Assembly (NCBI GenBank): GCA_028023455.1
Contig: JAQFVV010006312.1
Span: 3,147,835-3,211,834, forward strand
Length of the DNA: 64,000 nt
From: Epiperipatus broadwayi
Lineage: Eukaryota; Onychophora; Udeonychophora; Euonychophora; Peripatidae
Reading direction: 5' to 3'
Positions 9,700-22,104 of this stretch are shown one piece after another. The number at the start of each line of letters is the position of its first letter. The first letter of the stretch is position 1. The translations under genes and the position numbers were made by a program. The notes below the pieces were generated by a model, which was not told where the DNA came from, did no database searches, and was given only the letters and a program-made list of their open reading frames with translations.

Positions 9700-11540
9700 A
9701 TTGTTCTGTTTTTGGTAAGTATGTGATTGTAGTTATATTGTAGAACAATTGAGAGAACAGTTAATGATAATGGATTATAAAAAATATTAAAAGAATGTTA
9801 AATATAACTTTTGTAAATAATTAATATAGAAAAGAAAACTTAGTTTTGCCTGATAAATATGTAATTAGATACAATAAATTAGAAAAATAATTAGACATAA
9901 AATTTACAACAAATGCAAATTTTTGGCTCTAAAAAGTTCATAATCTTTCATTAGAGGATGGTTTTGTTAATCTTTCAAATTTTAGAGAAACATTTAAATA
10001 AGCTTTAATTCTCAATTTTGTCCCAAAATACATGAGAAGAATATGATTCAATCCTCTCTTGGAAATGGTGGCTGAATAAGAATCAGTTTGCAAAAAAAAA
10101 ACAGGAGGCCAAATTGTTCAACAAGGATGCTATAGTTCTGAAAAATAATTTAGAAAGAAAAAATTATTAAAATGAAAATGTCCAATATGTCTCTAGATTT
10201 GACCATCCTGTATTCTAAAAGATTTCTTTGTTCTTTTTTGTTATAATATTTCAACTTTCATTTTATTTAAACCATTATTATTTATCAGAATATAATAAAT
10301 TTTACCTCATTTGACATAGATTTTTGTTCAGAAATTTTTTTTTTTTTTTTAAAAAAAATCACATTTTATTTTCAGAATTATTTTAAGTATTAGATTTTAA
10401 TCAAAACAAAGAGCTGTTTCAATATCAAATTTCAGGTGGAACAGATTCAGTTTGCAAAATGAACAAAATCTTCTTTGTTTGATGCGTGTTTTTAAACAAT
10501 CTCAACAAATAATAATTATTATCTAATAAATCTATCAACTTATGGTTTCAAACTTTAGATTTTTTTAGTATTTTTTACAATATCACTATATGTTCTAACA
10601 GACTGTTAAAGGCAACATTTTCAAGAAAGATTTGTATTTACCAGGAACACAATTTCAATCGTAACTGTTACTCAGACAAATATAAATATGAAATATGTAT
10701 TTTTAATTTCTAATAACTATCACACAAATACTATGCAACAATAAACATAAAATTTTCAAAAAATCAAGTTTTTAATCATTCATAATATTTTTTTAAAATA
10801 ATATTGCAATGTTATCTCAACATTCGAGACTGCCAAGAATACAATGAGCCCTAATTGTTGTGGAGCTTATCATACTTTGAAATTCCCACTTTTTTAATTC
10901 TCTTGGCATGTGCAGAATTTTTTTGGAATTAAAATATAATTTAAAAAAATACATAAATTTTAAAGGTTGAAAAAAAAAAAATTGCAAATTCTCGCAGAAG
11001 AAAAAGAAAAATGCAAATTCAATTTCTTGACTTCTGGCAAAAGAATAGCATTTCTGAAGCTACAATACAATAGATGTTATATTTAACTTTTAGTGTCCAA
11101 TTATTATCTATACTTTACTGATAATTGTATTTTCTTTAGTGCCTAAGTGAAAAAAAAAGATTTTTTAGAAATTTTAATAAGATAAATGAAATTATAATAA
11201 CTATTATAAGATAACTGTGCAAATCTTCTCTTCATTTAAAACTTTAAAGACTGAGGAACATTATTTTTGATTAAAATATTCCCAGACTGATTAATATATG
11301 GGTATCCCATATGTAGAGATCTGTAAATTCACTCATTATTTTTATTAATTGAGATATAATTATGACTGTTTGTGAATGATCTATATTAAAATAGAAATAT
11401 TAGAAAATTTTATTAAACTTATAAGTTCTTTTCTTAAAAATATGCAATTTCTGGAACTTTATTATAAGTTATTACCATTATGAATGATTTGTATTTTAAA
11501 AAAATATTGTATCAATATTTTTTGTCTTTAATCCTAAATA
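9700..11540. other. AT-rich stretch without a recognisable gene
   Basis: No coding or RNA gene is seen. It holds a 17-bp perfect palindrome (ATATGGGTATCCCATAT, 11,296-11,312) and long A/T runs at about 10,340 and 10,970. Confidence 0.55.
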
Positions 11541-11559
11541 AAAATCTATAAATATCAAC

Positions 11560-12560
11560 AATTTATTTTGCTAAATATATTTTACTTATTTAAATATATT
11601 TCTATCAAAAGCACTCTTTCAATGTTAATTCTACAATTAATTTTATCCATTATATTTCCATCTCTAGAATTAAACAGACAAGATATCCACAGTTTTAAAC
11701 TTCTTATAACTCATCATTATCAATCTTTATTTTTAACCATTGAGAAAATCCATTGAACATTACTTTAATCTTTTTTAACATTTATCTTTAGTTCTATGTC
11801 CCTCCTTTCATCTGATAACTTTTGTAACATTTTATCAAGTTCTAAAACATTATTTGCAAAAATAAGTATATGATTGCAAAATCTAAATGACTTAAATACT
11901 TTCCAAATTACTTTTATTCTCTTGACTTTCCATTTTAATCCACAAAATACTTCTCACAAAGTTACTGTAAAAAGTTGTGCAAGTATGGAATCACCTTCTC
12001 ATGCACCATTCATAATGTTAATCTTCTTAATTCTGTTTCTATATCTTGATGATCCAATTTTTCAACTACCGAAGAGATGCTAATAGAATCAAATGCCTTT
12101 TCACAATTTACAAATCCAAAGCACAATGGCAACTCATAATCATTGGTCCTTTATAAAACTTCTCTCAATACATGGATTTTTTCTACTGATTTATAATCAC
12201 TTTTAAATCCATTTAGTTCTTTTGGTTGTTAAAATCCATAGTTTACTGCAGACGAATTGTAATTATCATGGTATAAATTTTATATAGAACTGATAAAAGA
12301 CTGATAGGTCTGTAATTTCTAATATCTTTATGTCACATTTTTTAAATACTAATATTAGTACTGCATTCTTCCAGTCATATAGTATATCTTTATCATTTAG
12401 ACATTTGGTATATAATATTGGCAAAAAAATATTTTGTTATAATTCCATCATTACCTGGAGCTTTCCTTCTTCATAAATTTAATTGTATGTTTCACTTCTT
12501 TATTTAAAATGCTGGGCAATTTAGAAGATATAATAGTTATAGAAGGTATTTTTTTTTTGT
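11560..12560 (-). pseudogene. RTE reverse-transcriptase domain remnant
   Basis: Minus-strand landmarks in order are KAPGNDGI (about 12,460), DIRNYRPISLLSVLYKI (about 12,335-12,285), CFGFVNCEKAFDSI (about 12,125-12,082) and a region matching the catalytic FADD block that now reads FCNH (11,881-11,870). That change comes from a lost base and a substitution, so both catalytic aspartates are gone. It is followed by IFANN.LELDKMLQKLSDE. The spacing of blocks fits RTE/BovB-like reverse transcriptases. Several stops and frameshifts confirm a pseudogene. Confidence 0.8.
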
Positions 12561-13064
12561 TTTTTATTGCTATCCTTGTAAAACTTTTTTACATATTGCC
12601 TGATGTTATCTTTCTTCTTAATAATCATTTCATCGTTTTTTCTTATTATTAAGATGTTGTTTAACACTCTTGAAACTTTTATCCTCTTCTATAGCTTTCT
12701 TTTCTAAATCACAATTATGTTTTTTTTTTATATTCCAACTCTTTTTCGTATCTGTTTACAAAATTTTAGATATTCAATCCTTCTTACACCAATTTTATAT
12801 ATTTTTTCACATTCTCTATTTTGTTCATAAATTGTTTTGTCTAAGTAGAAATTTTATTAGCCAATTGCTATTTTTTAGTAAAAGCTATTTTTGTTGCCGT
12901 TTTTTAAAGTGTATCAGTTGCCTCATTAATGATTTTGTTCAAATTTGAATTTGATATTTGAAAATGATTTGGGCAAATTCTAATTTAAATTCATTGGAAC
13001 GTTTCTGAAGCTTAGGAATATCAATTGTGAATATTGATTTTCTTAATAATTTTTGTTTCATTTT

Positions 13065-13760
13065 TCATTAACATATATATACCTTACATCTCACTAATCG
13101 ATCATTTCCTGTGTTGAATTTATTAAGAATATTACAATCTTGAAATACATATTTTGCGTTAAACAAAATATATTCCAATTCTGATGCCCCTTTATTTGGA
13201 TATTTCCATGTCTGTTTCCGTTTAGCATTTTTCTCAAAAAAAAAAAAAAAAAGAATCCATAATATAAATATTTTTTTCCTGAAAACTCCACAAGTCTATG
13301 TCCTCTTCATTTTTATCACCATAACCAAATTTAAACAGCACTTTCATCTTCTAATTGTTTACGAATTTTAACATTAAAATCTCCCATGACAATTTAAAAA
13401 TGTTATTTGATGCGATCAAAGACTTTGTATATCCTTATAAAATTCTTCTATTTCTTCATCAGACATAAATCTATATTATTTGCAGTTGGTATTTGCTATA
13501 ATTTGAACAATTAATCTTGCAATTTTATCTGATACACCATCGATCTCCACAATGTTATTCTACAAATTTCTTATTTATAGGGAATGTTTGTGTCTTTATA
13601 ATACAGTACATGTCCATTGTTTTTTCATCTTTTCTTCTAATTTCACAAAGTCCAACAATGTCTCAATATATATAAAATAGTTATTTTAATTCTTAACATT
13701 TTTTCTTCACTTGTAGGTGACCTGGAGTTGTAGGTACCTAAATAAAAGATTGTCATCAAA
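13065..13760 (-). pseudogene. RTE endonuclease domain remnant
   Basis: This domain normally nicks target DNA to prime reverse transcription. On the minus strand I read LGTYNSRSPTSEEKM (near 13,745-13,700; the usual start is GTYNVRSL), ITLWRSMVYQIKLQD from the IVEIDGVSD region in a shifted frame, and IVMGDFNVKI at 13,390-13,360, the conserved G-D-x-N segment. Next comes a GASELEYILFNAKYVF segment and then DIPKLQKRSNEFKLE leading into the linker. At least ten frame breaks are present. A poly-A/T run near 13,240 interrupts the G-N-R-G region. Confidence 0.75.
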
Positions 13761-14190
13761 TGGCAGCCCAGGTCTGCATTCAAAAGATTCTTAGCATCTT
13801 CAGCATTTGTCCACCAATTGTTGTTTTGCCAAACAACTTTATTAACTTCTGGGAATAAGGGCCATAATTTATTTTTTAACTGCCATGATTGTAAATATCT
13901 ATTAGAACAAAAAATCATTCGTACACACTATCATTCTGCCTTAAAAAAAACTCAACTGATGTTTCAGTTAAAAGCAGTCAGGCAACTGAGAAGAAAAACC
14001 ATAATGTTTCTTGATCTAAATTTAGACGTAAAAGAATAAATTGCTAATGTGTGTTGGTTGACAGCCCATCCACATTCGAATGTTATATGAATAATCACGT
14101 AATGATAACAGATGCAACAACAAGAGCATATGGAGTGGACATTAGAAATTTGCCTGCTCAGTTCTTATACAGCCTCCCAAAGGATATGCG

Positions 14191-15510
14191 TGAACAAATA
14201 TATTTACTTAGTAAATTCAATTGTCTTTAAACATTATATTACTTATTACTCAAATTTAATACTTTAAAAATATTATTAGTACGCTTTAAAGTTTTTGAGA
14301 GGTTTATTTAGTCTAACAATGTTTATAGTTTAATATATATTATCTTCATATTTGTAGCTTTTTATTTAAAAAAATATGGCATTGATAGGATAACGGTTTC
14401 CTTAGTATTTCTGTCGTTATAAAATGCATTTACATTTTAAGTCATTCATAAATAATAGATTATAGCAAAAGATTGCTAGCATTATTTAAGTTCTACAAAG
14501 ATAGAGATGTAAATAGTTATTTGACTAAGTTGTTTATTTATATATTCATTTATGAATTTACATAGGTATATATAAACGATAAAGCATGCAATTGCTTAAA
14601 ATTAATTAAACAACTTAAGTAAAGAGAATCTGATTTATTATATTTTATTATGTTTATGAAGTAAATACACACTTATGAGTTCCATTATATTTTGCACACG
14701 TATGCAGGCACAAACGTATACTTCATTTATATCAACTTATTTTTAACTGAAACACAGGCTTACTATATACTTGTGTCTATATATCAACTTATTTTTCAAA
14801 GTAAAATAGAAATGAAAAAAAAATTCAATTGTGTGCACCGAGAGAGAGAGAGGGGGGGGGCAGAAAACGAATGTATAAGAGGATTGGACAATATCCAAAG
14901 ATCGATTTGCCATAAAGAAAAAAGAGACAAGCATCCCCCTATCGGAGAAATGTATGCTATGAAAAATTTAAAGATTTATGAATAATGAAATAACAAATTT
15001 AAATGAATTTAAGTAACCAATAAAACTATCAAGTATATTTAATAACTATTAACTATTAAGAAATGAATGAGTAATTGATATTATATGTAATACATAAAAA
15101 ACAGACTAAGCATAAAACATAAAATTGTTTAAACAAAAAAATATATGGTTACCTTTTCTATAAATGCTCGAACATTTATGTTACTGATATAGATTTTATT
15201 AATTGTAAATAAATAAATAAAAATTCATTTTTGAAATAGATATAAATAAATTTAACTTAAATTTTAATCATTAAATTTGACTTTGTATTTTTTCACTTAT
15301 AATTAGTTATTTATCCCGCATTTGGTTACACATACACACATTCAGAACTCTGAGAAATTGTTTAATTATAAGTAACAAATGGAAATATCATGATAATGGA
15401 GTATTTTATTTAGCCATGGCACCCAAATAAAATTCATATTATACATTTAACATGCATACGCATTAAGGCGATACATGTAATATTTATATAAATGATGTAT
15501 ATATATATCC
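14191..15510. other. AT-rich spacer with a (GA)n-(G)n tract
   Basis: No gene is supported. A purine tract (AG)n followed by nine or ten G lies at 14,840-14,860. The two overlapping reading frames across it (97 and 63 codons, opposite strands) are of biased composition and not convincing. Confidence 0.5.
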
Positions 15511-15511
15511 A

Positions 15512-18055
15512 CGTTGTAAGGGTAGCTTCAATCCAGTTCAAACCCACTCTTATGTGTCCACAGTATTAAACTAAACCCTTGAAAAAAAAACAGATAATAA
15601 TACATTAGGTACATGTTATTTTTCTAGATGTAAACACACATGTAAATACACACAAACTTGAAGTTTATTTTAATAAATACCAAACCAAAATAGTGTTGAA
15701 ATGAAGTAAATGCTCCTTTTTAATGGAAAATAAAAGCTTAATCTTAGAAACTTTATATACATGTGTGTACCAATAATGACTAGTTTGTTAATGTGCAAAT
15801 GTCATGATATAAAATGGTAACTTGGTAGATGTGGTAATGACCTGAGGTCAAGTCAATATCTAAGTAACCAAGTGTTGAAAAATGAGAATAGAATTTTACT
15901 ATGTAATTTTATTACATAGTAACAACAACAACCATTAATTTGTGCAACAATAGGCATCTATAACAATAGAAAAGGAAATTGAAAATGCGAGTTTGCTGAA
16001 CAACGGATGTTAAGTCCCAGTATAAAAATAAACCCAATTCATTTCCATTCTCTTTCATATTTTGTCAAGTGATGTAATAACTGCAAGCAACCAATAGCTT
16101 AATATCGAACATTAAAATAAGAATAAAATGGACAATGTGGTCAAAGATATTATCTATTCTGTATAAGATATAAGATTTTAATGCACTAAAAGTTGAAGAA
16201 ATTGTCATTAACATTTAACAAAGCAAAAAACAATGAACTTTAGCAGTATAGTAAAAGAATTTATATAGTGATAATCGAAGTCAGAAGACTGTGCAATCAA
16301 ACAAGAAAAAAAGGAATGTTATATAGCCAGCAGATATTAATAAATGATGAAGTAAAGTGTTCTTTTGCATAAATTTACTCAATACCATTTTTAAGCTGAA
16401 GGAAATTTAATTTTTTTTTAATTATCAAAAATGCGTACTGGCTAGATAAACATGCCATAGGACTGGGATGCTGTCTTAATTTCTATAAAGCATGATGTTG
16501 TAACTGGCTCATATAAATAATGCCTAGAAAAATGTCTAATACCTGATTTGAAGTGACTGAGTAGAGCCCGAAAAAGAGTGACATCCAAAATGGAAACAAC
16601 CTTGTCCAAGTATTACTGGAGAATCTGGAGAATCATAATGGACTGTATTCATGAAAGACACTAATGTTTAAATTATAGACTCTAATCAGGAAGATTTGAA
16701 CAAAATCAAAATTATCATGTTACTTTTTTTTTTACTTCATACATTTGTAAAATTCTACTTTTATTATTCTTACACTTGGGAGTTTCAGAGTCTTTGCAAT
16801 CAGGAGAGTCCATTCCATAAGAAGCAACATTGAAGGGGGGGTATTAAGCTTAAATTTTTTTATTCTAAATAAAATTTAGATTGATTCCCTCTGTAGTGAC
16901 CTGACATTTGATCATCATCACATAATTTGGATGATGTAAGAATTTTTGATGCTCTTCCATATTAATTTGTTTATTTGTTTTTTTCACTAATAGTTGATAC
17001 ATTTAGTTTATTTGGTATGAATGATTAATATTCCTATGTGAAAGTCTTTTCCTATCCACTTTAGAGAATTTGTACATAAGTAAGGGGAAGTTCCCAAAGA
17101 AGATGAAACCTCTCCAACAGAAATTGGATGATGGAGCTATTGGACATACTGTGATATAATCTTGTAAATAGTTCTTTAGCTTCATGATCATCATCATGAC
17201 AATAAAAAAAATTTTTTTTATTATTTAATATTGACTTTATATATAGGGTGTGTTCATTGATGCATATTTACCATGGGTATGGGATGGAATAACATATATT
17301 GTTAGTCATTGGTATAGTAGAGATGCATATAGGACACATGTAATCAAATTTTTTTGCTATGTTATTATAAATTGGATTTTTCTTTGTTATAAATAAAAAT
17401 TATTATTGTGTTTAAAATCATTTTGGTCTCTAGTTTATCAAACTCATTCATGCACTCATTAATTTAATTGATTAAATATATATGCACAAACATACATATT
17501 ATTACAAAAAAATCAAGTCAGATGTCACATGACTTAACTTAAACAAGCTTGTATTACAAATGTTATATAAAAAGCTCACAAATAAGCTCTTAATAAATAT
17601 CCCTAGAATCCAATGCTTGAATATCTTAGCACTTCACTGACAAAACCAGTAGCAGAAACTGGTCTGAGATTAGGGATATTCTGCAAAGCTTGTTAAGAGC
17701 TTATTTGTGAACTCTTTATATAATATTATTATAACATAACATAGCAATAGGGTCAGATGTATCTTAAGTAAATAAAAACTTAATTGCTATATAAATTGAA
17801 TCCACCCCTGAAGAGAGCCAAATGCAGCATTTCCCTGGGCTCAAACACTGAGGCATAATGAAATCCAAAAAAGCGTGAGGTATGTATGAATTAGCCAAAT
17901 TATATCTAGATGTAATGAGTAACCCAAGTGCTAGCTCATTGGAGTTGGATATGTTCATTGGTTATTTACTTTATCATATCTATAGTAACCTACCCAAAGA
18001 CCCTAGGGTATCCCTATTCTGGTATAAAACATGGGCCATTATATCTTGGAACAGC
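15512..18055 (+). repeat. Long direct repeat, copy A
   Basis: It starts at TTGTAAGGGTAGCTT and aligns along most of its length with copy B at 22,105-24,220. Shared blocks include GTCCACAGTATTAAACTAAACC, ACCAAACCAAAATAGTGTTG, AACTGCAAGCA, GTCTTTTCCTATCCACTTTA and CCTACCCAAAGACCC. Copy A has two extra blocks: about 15,700-15,970 and the family B insertion at 17,505-17,722. No coding domain is recognised inside. A perfect 12-bp-stem hairpin (TTACTATGTAAT-TTT-ATTACATAGTAA, 15,896-15,922) lies in the extra block. The pair could be a segmental duplication, two insertions of one element or very large terminal repeats around 18.06-22.1 kb. Confidence 0.7.
17505..17722 (+). mobile_element. Complete fold-back family B insertion with 9-bp target duplication
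   Basis: The 218-bp element is flanked by ATATTATTA (17,496-17,504 and 17,723-17,731). The homologous site in copy B of the surrounding repeat (23,870-23,878) has a single ATATTATTA and no insert, so the boundaries are read directly from an empty site. Inside, AAAGCTCACAAATAAGCTCTTAA (split: starts 17,571) is inverted at 17,693-17,717 and a second pair (AATATCCCTA / TTAGGGATATT) lies within, giving a long hairpin. It has no coding capacity, so it is non-autonomous. Fragments of the family occur at 2342, 9537 and, more distantly, 43.8-45.6 kb. Confidence 0.75.
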
Positions 18056-18490
18056 CAGCTTTGGGGCTCAAAATAGTAGATCTGGAATCATAGTTTCTAG
18101 GGAGGTCAAGCCAATGGACTGGTAAATTAAAAAAAATATTTTTTTGTTCTTGGAATTTATTCTTCTCTTAAACATCACATGTCTACAACCCTGATGGATT
18201 TAAGTGAGTAGTACCACATTGTTGTCCCCAATCACAAAGAGTGATACATCTAATGAAACATTAAATATAAAGTAATTGGTGAGAGGGTGATGATAAGGAG
18301 AGACCACAAATAATCAGTTAAATAAAAAAACAAGTTAAAATAAATGAGATAGGCATATAAAACATAGACTAAACAAAAAGTAGGCATTAAAACAAATAAC
18401 ATCTATACCAATAAAAGTAAGTTATATAGGAAGGAATTAAATAAACACTTAACCATTTCACTGAAAAATTTTTTTAAACTGAACAGTTTT
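18056..18490. other. Unassigned stretch
   Basis: Moderately AT-rich, with no gene or repeat recognised. Confidence 0.4.
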
Positions 18491-18494
18491 GTTA

Positions 18495-18536
18495 TTGACC
18501 AAGTGAATCAAAGTTTCACAACTTTTGATTGGTCAA
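18495..18536. repeat. Small inverted repeat
   Basis: TTGACCAAGTGAATCAAAG is followed after a short loop by CTTTTGATTGGTCAA, which pairs with it apart from a two-base bulge. Confidence 0.6.
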
Positions 18537-18769
18537 TTACAAAATCAGCACTATATATTTATATTTTAATATTATATTCATTTTAGTTTTATTTGTAAAA
18601 AGTATATTAATAATTTCTCAGATTATGAAAGTGAATGAAAGTTTTTTTAAAAATAAATTTCTAATTATAATTATAAAAATATTCGATAGTGAAAGACTTA
18701 AAAAGAAAGTTTGTAACAAATTAGAAAGTGCTGTGGACATCATTGATTTTTTTTTCAATTTATGATTGT

Positions 18770-19290
18770 GAAAAAGTAAATACTATTTTCTAAAATAATT
18801 ATATTTTCAGCACATCTTATCAAAATATATAATATGTAAAAAAAAAAATACTACCAAAATACTCTAAAACATTCATTTTTGTTTGAGAATCAAATAAAGT
18901 GCTTCAGGCAATGAAGATTGTTGACAGGTGTCTAATTCTTGTTTCTTTTTCCATTTACATTCATGCAAAAGTAAAGATTTTTTTTACTAAAATCTTACTA
19001 TTTTTCTAATTTAATTATATTTTCAATTCATTTATAATATGTAGAAAAATAATAAAAAACACTCTAAAACATTTATTTTCATTTTGAACATCAAAACAGA
19101 GAAGTAAAAATTATTGACAGGTAATCTTCCTTTGTTCACATGAGAGCCAACCAATCAGCATCTAGGAAAGCCTGCATTATCCCATTGTTATAGCTTCTTA
19201 CATCAATATTATGGATTTTTTACTTGTAAAATAATTCTAAAGAGGACAGCATCTTACAGTACTTTTTAAGCTTTAAAATAAACATGAAAA
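18770..19290 (+). repeat. Dispersed repeat family C, copy 2, with internal tandem duplication
   Basis: It aligns with the reverse complement of 1500-1940. It contains a diverged 200-bp internal duplication (ACTCTAAAACATT at 18,861 and 19,061, each followed by a TTGACAGGT block). A CCAATCAGC box lies at 19,151-19,159. Confidence 0.55.
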
Positions 19291-19511
19291 CACTATACTA
19301 ATATAAAAATGGACAGTTTTTGAGCAACTTGAAGCCATGAATGATAATCTGTGGTTGTTTCTTGGAAAACATTAATGGGAAGTGACAACAGTAGGTCCTA
19401 TGACATATATATGTATTGATATTTAAAAGGAAAAGAGTAACTTAATATTTAACTATTGGAAAAGAATTTTTAACAATACTTAGAAGTGGAAGACAGTTAT
19501 CAGATAAAAAG

Positions 19512-20790
19512 ATGAGTCATGTTGAATCACATAATGCTGATGATAGCAAGATGGATGTTGCTAATAATGTTGGGAAAGTCTTTACAGGTCCAATCACCAG
19601 TATGGTCTATGATCAAAATTAATCCTCAAATACAGGGAACATTTGGAGAGGAAATAACCAAGCACCAGAAACTGGAGTAGAACAGATTGTGAAAGGGAAC
19701 AAGGCCGTAAAATAAAAGCTCTAAATAATAATGAGCAACATAAACCATAAGAAGCCAAAACTGAGCTATAACATGAGTAGCATGGAGACAACATTGAAAG
19801 GAGATATGAACAATAATAACAGTAATATGAATGAAGAAATGAATAAGATGATCAGTAACATTGAAGCAAAGCTGAATGATGTGAACAATGTAACATGAGT
19901 AGTATCGAGACAATATTGAAGGGTGAAATAAAATAATATGATGATAAATGTGGAAGAAAGCCTATGAGGAAGTATAGATAGTGTTAGAGTAGATATAAAA
20001 GCAGAAGTGAAAAATATTGAGACCAGGCTTTCCACTGGTATGGAACATATGTCAATAAATTTGAATAGCATGCTAAATGACAACTCAGAGATGAAGCTAG
20101 CACTTGGATTATTAAGGAATAAAATTGAAGAGAAGGACTTGAAATGCCAACAATGATTTGAAGAATTCAAATCAAGCATCATTGGACAACTAAATGTCAA
20201 ATGTGATGAAGTATATAAGGGTCAGTAGGTATTCAGAGAAGAGATACATACAGAACAGGAAAAACTGCAAGACAGATTGTAAAGAGAATATCAGGAGGCT
20301 CACATTAGGATGGACCTATTCTCCACAGCCCAGAGCCTCAAATCAGAGTCACATAATAAAACCTTAATAGCATTAGATCACAAATTCAAATGACTTGAGG
20401 ATAAAATAATCTCAGTAGAGACAGACTCAATCATAGATAAATCTACCATAGAGAAGCTGGTGGAATGTCCTTTGAAAAACAAAGATAGGGTGGACAGAAT
20501 AGAGACACTAAGTCAAAGGCTGCTAGTGAGTGAGTCTCAGCAGTGTAAAGGGATACTGATCACTGAAGTTTCATCAAAGCAAAGTTAAAATGTTCTCTAG
20601 ACATGATGCTGATAAAATGTGTGACATCCATCAGAATAGAGCACTATCAACTCAAATGGGTGCCACAAGACAGTATTGTCACTATGGAAAGACTAATTTT
20701 GAAGGCATGAATGAAGTCAATGTTTATATATTAGGACATTTAAAATTTCTCCATAACCAAGGAGATGATCAGAATGTAGAAAATCATTGA
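19512..20790 (+). pseudogene. Decayed coiled-coil ORF, probably ORF1/gag of a retroelement
   Basis: A plausible start codon at 19,512 opens MSHVESHNADDSKMDVANNV, after which stops and frameshifts alternate with long readable stretches: NMSSMETTLKGDMNNNN, MNEEMNKMISNIEAKLND, VDIKAEVKNIETRLSTGMEH, MKLALGLLRNKIEEKDL and DRVDRIETLSQRLLVSESQQ. The spacing of hydrophobic residues is that of a coiled coil. QQCKGILITEVS resembles the start of the RNA-binding fold of non-LTR ORF1 proteins. Near 20,670-20,760, QYCHYGKTNFEG recalls a broken zinc knuckle. Non-LTR ORF1 is favoured over LTR gag, with low certainty. It lies between the two long direct repeats. Confidence 0.5.
19770..20010 (+). repeat. 122-bp internal duplication in the coiled-coil ORF
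   Basis: AACATGAGTAGCATGGAGAC at 19,770 recurs as AACATGAGTAGTATCGAGAC at 19,892, and the following bases stay alignable. The duplication would have extended the coiled coil. Confidence 0.55.
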
Positions 20791-22100
20791 AGAGATCCAA
20801 ATGAAAGTAGTTGTTGGATCATGATAGTGGATAACACACTACCAACCAAGAAACAAAAAGGTCATCAGTTCCATAAGTTTTGCAACACTTATGAAGGTCC
20901 CTTCACTTTCATTATGCATAGATATGCCAGTGCTTAAAAAACCAATGTAAGGATGGACTTCCATGATGTTAACCTAGGACATGAAAACCAGACCCAACCC
21001 AAAGGAACAAAAAAGTATAAACCCAGATATAATGTTTTATGAAAGGAAAATATAAAATTGGTGATGCTATAAACACATGAAAGGGATATTTAAAAACAAT
21101 AGATCATAATTAGATTTACCTACATACTGTACCATTATCATAACTTATATCCACCCAACCAAGTGTAGAGCAAATTGCTAACAAAAGCACAGATATAAAA
21201 AGCCAGCAGTCTAAAAATAAATACTAGACTTATTTAGCTTTTCCATTGCAGTATATATGAGCTGCTGACAAAGCTAAGAGAATAAACAAAAACTAAAAAG
21301 GGATGGCTCATAACCTCAAGATAAGGGGGGAGTATTTATCAAACCCTCATATAAGTAAACCACTAGGAACATAAATATCAAAAGTTTTATCTACAGTATT
21401 AGGGATCATTTACTATTGTGAGACAGTCAGGTCCAAATGCATTTTGGATAGAGATAGGAGGGGAAAGTTAAAGGGACATACAACAATCACATTTTAAAAC
21501 CATATCTTGGTCAGTTAGAATGATCAAAGCAATAATATCCTGAATTGATAAGATTAGATGATAGGCATAATTTTTGGTTATAGAAAAAAAGGGTGAGATA
21601 ACATCAAAAAATGGGTTTATTAATTTATGATGAGATGGTGCCCAGGTGATCACAAAAGCAATTACTGAGATGCTTAGAGTCAACCTAGATGTAGAAGCTG
21701 ATCAATACAGAATGAGGGACACTCAAATATTTAGTTAGTCTTTAGAAAATCCAGTAGGCCTCAAAAGGAGCAGGATTATCGGTAATGAGTTGACTATGTA
21801 CTTTCTATAATGGAGACAGAACACTGGTTGATCTCATGTCATGTAACTATCATCATAATAATAATTATAGTAATAAAAAAGAAATCTCACTTTACTATGA
21901 TGCTGGAGGTAAAGCTAGAGATTGTAAAAAATTAAAAATATCGTTCAGAAATCAGGAGCAAAAGTAAATAGGCTTAAGGATCCTCTTTTTAAAAGAAAGA
22001 AAACATCAAGAACTTGAATGATCCAACCTAAAACAAACCTTACCTACTAGTTTAGAGCTAAACTTTTATCCATAACATAAAATTTTAACCCTGTAAAAGT
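20791..22100. other. Unassigned stretch, possibly further remnant of the same element
   Basis: Less AT-rich than the surroundings, with readable but broken frames (for example PKGTKKYKPRYNVL near 21,000). No conserved endonuclease or reverse-transcriptase motif is recognised. Confidence 0.35.
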
Positions 22101-22104
22101 TGGG

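Larger units (their letters stand above)
11545..14190 (-). mobile_element. Decayed RTE-type non-LTR retrotransposon, copy 1
   Basis: The minus strand reads in order a 5' region (14,190-14,041, shared with 60,880-60,990), an apurinic-like endonuclease and a reverse transcriptase, which is the RTE layout. The reading frame is broken by many stops and frameshifts, so the element is dead. The carboxy-terminal part found in copy 2 (TYGFETWTF region) is not seen here, so the 3' end is truncated or decayed beyond recognition at about 11,540. RTE assignment rests on the domain order and on residues listed for the two domains. Confidence 0.8.

Noticed and set aside
14692-14985. 97-codon plus-strand frame across the GA/G tract
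   Set aside because: Low-complexity RERERGG segment, an opposite-strand frame of similar quality, and no homology recognised.
19594-20200. Minus-strand frames of 66, 95 and 144 codons
   Set aside because: Antisense of the plus-strand coiled-coil ORF; hydrophobic strings complementary to its Asn/Met/Lys-rich codons.
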